From positions 1 to 35,646 of the forward strand of contig NZ_JBGTCA010000284.1 in assembly GCF_041749095.1 (NCBI RefSeq): DNA of 35,646 nt, written 5' to 3'. The stretch's first letter is position 1; the number at the start of each line of letters is the position of its first letter. Source of the stretch: Aquiflexum sp041749095. GTDB lineage: Bacteria; Bacteroidota; Bacteroidia; Cytophagales; Cyclobacteriaceae. The notes under the pieces are model-generated. The model was not told the DNA's origin. It ran no database searches and saw nothing but the letters and a program-made list of their open reading frames with translations. Below, piece by piece: positions 32,723-35,646 of this stretch. A program made the position numbers and the translations under genes.

Positions 32723-33706
32723 ATGTTTCACCATGTAAAAGAATTACAATTTAATGCGAGAGTTTCCAAGCCGGATGTCCGCTTCGCAAAATTATTGCTC
32801 GAGCAATTTGGAGGGCCAAACGGAGAACTGAAAGCGGCAATGCAGTATTTTGTTCAGGCTTTTGGCTGCAGAAAAGCCTATCCTGATAAATATGACATGT
32901 TGATGGACATAGCTACCGAGGAATTCAGTCACCTTGAAATTGTGGGTGCCACCATTCAGATGTTGCTGACCGGGGTAAATGGAGAATTGAAAAATGCAGC
33001 CGATGAATCAGACCTGACAAAAATGTTGGACGGTCAGGCAGCCAAAGAAAATTATATACACGACGCCATGGTCAACCCACATTTTTTCATTGTAAGTGGT
33101 GGTACACCCACATTGACTGATAGCGTAGGCAATCCCTGGAGTGCCAGCTATATCATGGGAATGGGGGATTTGACGGCAGACTTGCGCTTAAATATCGGTG
33201 CCGAGACAAGTGCCAAAATGGTCTATGAAAACCTCATGAAATTCACTGACGATGTTTATGTAAAAGAATCGCTCCGATTTTTGATGACCAGGGAAGTGGC
33301 CCATTTTCAGATGTTCCAAGCGGCTTTGGACACGATCAAACCCAATTTTCCTCCCGGAATTCTGGAAAGTGATCCTAAGTATAGCAACAAATACTTCAAC
33401 ATGTCAAATGGCGAAGATGTCAAAGGGCCTTGGAATGAAGGGGAAAGCCCATTGATGGGAGAGGAATGGCAATACATAGAGAATCCCATCCAACATGTCA
33501 GGGATACCAACGGCTTGTTAGACGAAGAAGCAGAAGGCACAGAGCGAACTGAAAAATCCGTCCAAACTGCCAATAAAAAATTAAGTGAAGAAAGGAAAGA
33601 AAAGGTAGACAAAGCAACTGCTCCATCAAATGGCGTCATGAGTTGGTCGGTATATGAGGACAGTGAGAAGTCAAGAGAGGAGAAAGAATCCTTTGTATCA
33701 AAATAG
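32723..33706 (+). CDS. Manganese (non-haem) catalase
   Basis: This 327-residue protein has a ferritin-like four-helix core with the dimanganese ligand set: E35 (GPNGE), E67 and H70 (TEEFSH), E161 (GAETSAK) and H194 (REVAHFQM). It disproportionates hydrogen peroxide to water and oxygen in the cytoplasm. Residues about 215-327 form a lysine/glutamate-rich, probably flexible tail (SEERKEKVDKATAPSNG), longer than in the Lactobacillus enzyme. The gene is followed 54 bp later by a DUF892 ferritin-like gene, a combination common in oxidative-stress loci. No OxyR-like site was identified. Confidence 0.95.
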   Translation: MFHHVKELQFNARVSKPDVRFAKLLLEQFGGPNGELKAAMQYFVQAFGCRKAYPDKYDMLMDIATEEFSHLEIVGATIQMLLTGVNGELKNAADESDLTKMLDGQAAKENYIHDAMVNPHFFIVSGGTPTLTDSVGNPWSASYIMGMGDLTADLRLNIGAETSAKMVYENLMKFTDDVYVKESLRFLMTREVAHFQMFQAALDTIKPNFPPGILESDPKYSNKYFNMSNGEDVKGPWNEGESPLMGEEWQYIENPIQHVRDTNGLLDEEAEGTERTEKSVQTANKKLSEERKEKVDKATAPSNGVMSWSVYEDSEKSREEKESFVSK

Positions 33707-33760
33707 AAAAAGCCGCAAAGCCAAAAATAAAATTTAAACTAAACCAATACCCATAAAAAG

Positions 33761-34336
33761 ATGGAAAGTAAAAAAACCAATTCGCCAAAGTCAACCAATG
33801 GATCTAAGAAATCCAAGTCAGACAAAAAATCTTCCATGCAATCTTCTCAACTGATGAAGTTGTTTGAGGATGGATTGAAGGACATTTATTGGGCAGAAAA
33901 AGCTTTGATAAAAGCCATACCAAAGATGATCAAAAATGCTACTTCAGAGGAGTTGGATGAGGCATTGTCATCTCATCTTGAAGAGACTAAGGAACATGTT
34001 ACAAGGTTGGAAAAGGTTTTCTCATTGATTGAAGTCAAAGCTGTAGGAGAAAAATGCGAAGCTATGGACGGTTTAATAGATGAGGCCTCTGATATCATGG
34101 AATCATGTGAGGAAGGCTCCATGCGTGATGCCGGAATCATCTCTGCTGCACAAAAGGTAGAGCATTATGAAATTGCCACATACGGCACACTTCGACAATT
34201 TGCAGAAACGCTGAAATTGACTGAGGTGGAGAAACTGTTGGCAACTACCCTTCAAGAAGAAAAAGAAGCTGATCTAAAATTATCTGATGTTGCTATGGAT
34301 GCCATCAATGTAGAAGCGGCAGAGGAAGCAGTCTAA
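33761..34336 (+). CDS. DUF892/YciF-type ferritin-like stress protein
   Basis: This is a 191-residue protein. After a lysine/serine-rich leader (about 1-28) comes a four-helix ferritin-like domain: LFEDGLKDIYWAEKALIKAI, SSHLEETKEHVTRLEKVF, AAQKVEHYEIATYGTLRQFA and LATTLQEEKEADLKLSDVA. The Glu/His pattern (E in each helix, EH in the third) would bind a di-metal centre. YciF-like proteins are induced in general and osmotic stress; the enzymatic activity is uncertain. Position between manganese catalase and general stress genes supports that role. The same transcription direction and small gaps suggest an operon from 32723 to at least 35193. Confidence 0.9.
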   Translation: MESKKTNSPKSTNGSKKSKSDKKSSMQSSQLMKLFEDGLKDIYWAEKALIKAIPKMIKNATSEELDEALSSHLEETKEHVTRLEKVFSLIEVKAVGEKCEAMDGLIDEASDIMESCEEGSMRDAGIISAAQKVEHYEIATYGTLRQFAETLKLTEVEKLLATTLQEEKEADLKLSDVAMDAINVEAAEEAV

Positions 34337-34347
34337 TTTGTTATCAT

Positions 34348-34467
34348 ATGAATAGATTATTTAAAGGCCTGATAGCAGGCTATGGTGCCAAAAAATTAGG
34401 AGGGGGATGCTTCGGGACTATAATTGTCTTTGTAATCATTTACTTTCTTTTAGGTCAATGCAGCTAA
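34348..34467 (+). CDS. 39-residue membrane protein, unannotated size class
   Basis: ATG 34348 to TAA 34467 encodes MNRLFKGLIAGYGAKKLGGG, then a hydrophobic helix (about 22-35, TIIVFVIIYFLL) and a final GQCS. It begins 11 bp after the DUF892 stop codon and ends 45 bp before the next gene, in the same direction. The basic N-terminal half and single membrane span suggest a small inner-membrane protein, orientation cytoplasmic-N by the positive-inside rule. I think similar sequences occur next to stress genes in other Bacteroidota, but I cannot confirm it. No function is proposed. Confidence 0.6.
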   Translation: MNRLFKGLIAGYGAKKLGGGCFGTIIVFVIIYFLLGQCS

Positions 34468-34512
34468 TAATCAAATACAATTTACAATCAAATAATATTA
34501 AATAACTTAAAA

Positions 34513-35193
34513 ATGGAAAATCAACGAAATGAAAATGACCTTCTACAAGGAAGGTCCTCTGAAAGAAATCAAGGTCTAGGTGAAAGTACTTCGGATAGGA
34601 GTCGAGGACTAGGTGAAAGGACTTCTGACAGAGACTATGATCAAAATGAAAGGAATTCTGAAAAAAGTCAAGGACTGAATAAAAGAGTACTGACAGGTAT
34701 GTTCCGTGACCGCGAAAGCGCAGAAAATGCCTACAATACCCTTCACGATAGAGGCTATTCGAAAGATGAAATCAACTTGCTGATGTCAAAAGACACACGG
34801 GAAAGAGATTATAAGGAAGAAGGAGCTGAAAAGACCGAAATAGGAACCAAGGCTGCCGAACATGCAGGTAAAGGATCTGCCATCGGGGGTACTTTAGGTG
34901 CAATAGGAGGTGTGATTGCTGCCATTGGTACAAGTGTAGTTATTCCCGGATTGGGAATTCTGATAGCAGGGCCATTAGTAGCAGGTTTGGTCGGTGCCGG
35001 TGCAGGTGGTATTGCCGGTGGTCTAATCGGTGCCTTGGTCGGTTCAGGTATACCTGAAGCTAGGGCTAAATTATATGAATCCGGAATCAAAGAAGGCAAT
35101 GTGGTCATTACGGTAACCCCGAAAAATGAAGAAGATGCCAAATACCTACAGGACAATTGGAAATCTCACAGTGGTGAAGAGATTCACTATTAA
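34513..35193 (+). CDS. General stress protein with YflT-like domain and glycine zipper
   Basis: This is a 226-residue protein. Residues 1-58 are hydrophilic and repetitive (SERNQGLGES, SDRSRGLGER, SEKSQGLNKR). Residues about 58-100 (VLTGMFRDRESAENAYNTLH, then RGYSKDEINLLM) match the general stress protein 17M/YflT type. A glycine/alanine-rich hydrophobic stretch (about 116-180, GGTLGAIGGVIAAIG and AGGIAGGLIGALVGSGI) could insert in membranes. The end (GNVVITVTPKNEEDAKYL) resembles the second half of the YflT fold. The domain order suggests an insertion of the glycine-zipper segment into the domain. It belongs to the stress block and is probably membrane-associated. No catalytic residues are apparent. 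Confidence 0.82.
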   Translation: MENQRNENDLLQGRSSERNQGLGESTSDRSRGLGERTSDRDYDQNERNSEKSQGLNKRVLTGMFRDRESAENAYNTLHDRGYSKDEINLLMSKDTRERDYKEEGAEKTEIGTKAAEHAGKGSAIGGTLGAIGGVIAAIGTSVVIPGLGILIAGPLVAGLVGAGAGGIAGGLIGALVGSGIPEARAKLYESGIKEGNVVITVTPKNEEDAKYLQDNWKSHSGEEIHY

Positions 35194-35263
35194 TATCCCA
35201 ACATGTACAAAGGACTCTGAAAGCACCCTTGTATATTTTATGAAAACTAAACCAATTATTACT

Positions 35264-35646
35264 ATGAAAAATCTAATAAATTTAAAATCAATCCTGATGT
35301 ACACTTTGTGTATCGCAGGCACATTAGTTATTGCAACATCATGTTCTGAAAACAGAACCAACGATTCGAGAGATGTTGCTGAACAGGAGAATAGTTCTAA
35401 TCTGACTGCAGACAATACGGCCGGAAACAATAGAACTGCCGTGGTAATTGACAATGATAACGACGCTCAGTTTTTGATGGATGCTGCCGAAATGCGATAT
35501 GAGAATATCAGCTTAGGGCAATTGGCCCAACAAAAAGGCAATACTGCTGATGTAAAAGAACTGGGTAAGATGATGGAAGAGGAAAATACAAAATCCCTTA
35601 ACGAACTTAGGACTTTGGCACAATCTAAATCAATTGCAATTCCAAC
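35264..35646 (+). CDS. DUF4142 lipoprotein (5' part)
   Basis: The frame is open to the window end, so the gene is incomplete. ATG 35264 gives a lipoprotein signal with lipobox ending IATSC; ATG 35240 in the same frame would add eight residues. After an asparagine-rich spacer (about 27-60) the sequence DAQFLMDAAEMRYENISLGQ, then LAQQKGNTADVKELGKMM, matches the ferritin-like helical DUF4142 family. Such proteins are small periplasmic or surface-anchored helical bundles often found in stress loci of Bacteroidota. Function is unknown. It continues the plus-strand stress block, 70 bp after the previous gene. Confidence 0.85.
   Translation, partial: MKNLINLKSILMYTLCIAGTLVIATSCSENRTNDSRDVAEQENSSNLTADNTAGNNRTAVVIDNDNDAQFLMDAAEMRYENISLGQLAQQKGNTADVKELGKMMEEENTKSLNELRTLAQSKSIAIP

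Noticed and set aside
34809..35156. 115-residue minus-strand frame rich in proline and alanine
   Set aside because: It is the shadow of the glycine/alanine-rich segment of the stress protein on the other strand.
1..35646. tRNA, rRNA, riboswitch or insertion sequence
   Set aside because: No cloverleaf, rRNA segment, riboswitch-like conserved core or transposase was recognised by eye. A covariance-model search would be needed to exclude small RNAs.

Overview
The window looks like chromosomal DNA of a Bacteroidota bacterium, most likely a cytophagal of the Cyclobacteriaceae type. The grounds are a SusC/SusD pair, lipoproteins with short lipoboxes, TAnnTTTG-like -7 promoter boxes, A-rich ribosome-binding regions, about 40% GC, and several families of short palindromic intergenic repeats. 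The taxonomic call is inference; no rRNA or tRNA gene was recognised.

Layout. (1) Positions 1-539 hold the 3' end of a baeRF3-type protein, followed by a near-perfect hairpin. (2) Positions 771-16817 form what I read as a phosphorus-acquisition island. It contains a secreted purple-acid-phosphatase-like enzyme (771-2591) and a minus-strand catabolic operon (6554 to 2567). That operon encodes a phosphonatase-like HAD hydrolase, a DUF5690 membrane protein with GlpT-like substrate residues, an FAD oxidoreductase of the aminophosphonate-associated type, and an XRE-cupin regulator. A divergent phnZ (6866-7429) encodes an oxidative C-P-cleaving enzyme. A second minus-strand operon (16817 to 7570) encodes SusC, SusD, a Tat-exported phospholipase C and a metallophosphoesterase lipoprotein. 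Four promoters in this island share one layout by eye: hexamers related to TTAACA at an 11-bp pitch, then exactly 20 bp, then a TAnnTTTG-like box. This resembles PhoB/PhoP activation and suggests control by phosphate starvation.

(3) Positions 17071-17365 are a nested repeat cluster beside a DbpA-type DEAD-box helicase (17383-18708). (4) Positions 18936-24034 hold carbohydrate-type genes (DUF4838 protein, ThuA protein, Gfo/Idh/MocA oxidoreductase), interrupted by an AT-rich two-gene island (DUF2188 protein plus a TIR/deoxyribosyltransferase-like protein, 20929-21820). (5) Positions 24289-27258 hold a two-RCK potassium channel, a GNAT acetyltransferase and a DUF1905/OmdA protein, separated by repeat tracts. 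(6) Positions 27479-32029 form a signalling unit: CheB-CheR-PAS-histidine kinase, receiver-only response regulator, AraC-type protein. (7) Positions 32410-35646 form a stress block: a tiny repeat protein, manganese catalase, DUF892 ferritin-like protein, a 39-residue membrane protein, a YflT-like general stress protein and a truncated DUF4142 lipoprotein. Regions 6 and 7 may be one general-stress system, but that is inference from adjacency.

All family calls come from reading the sequence without database searches.
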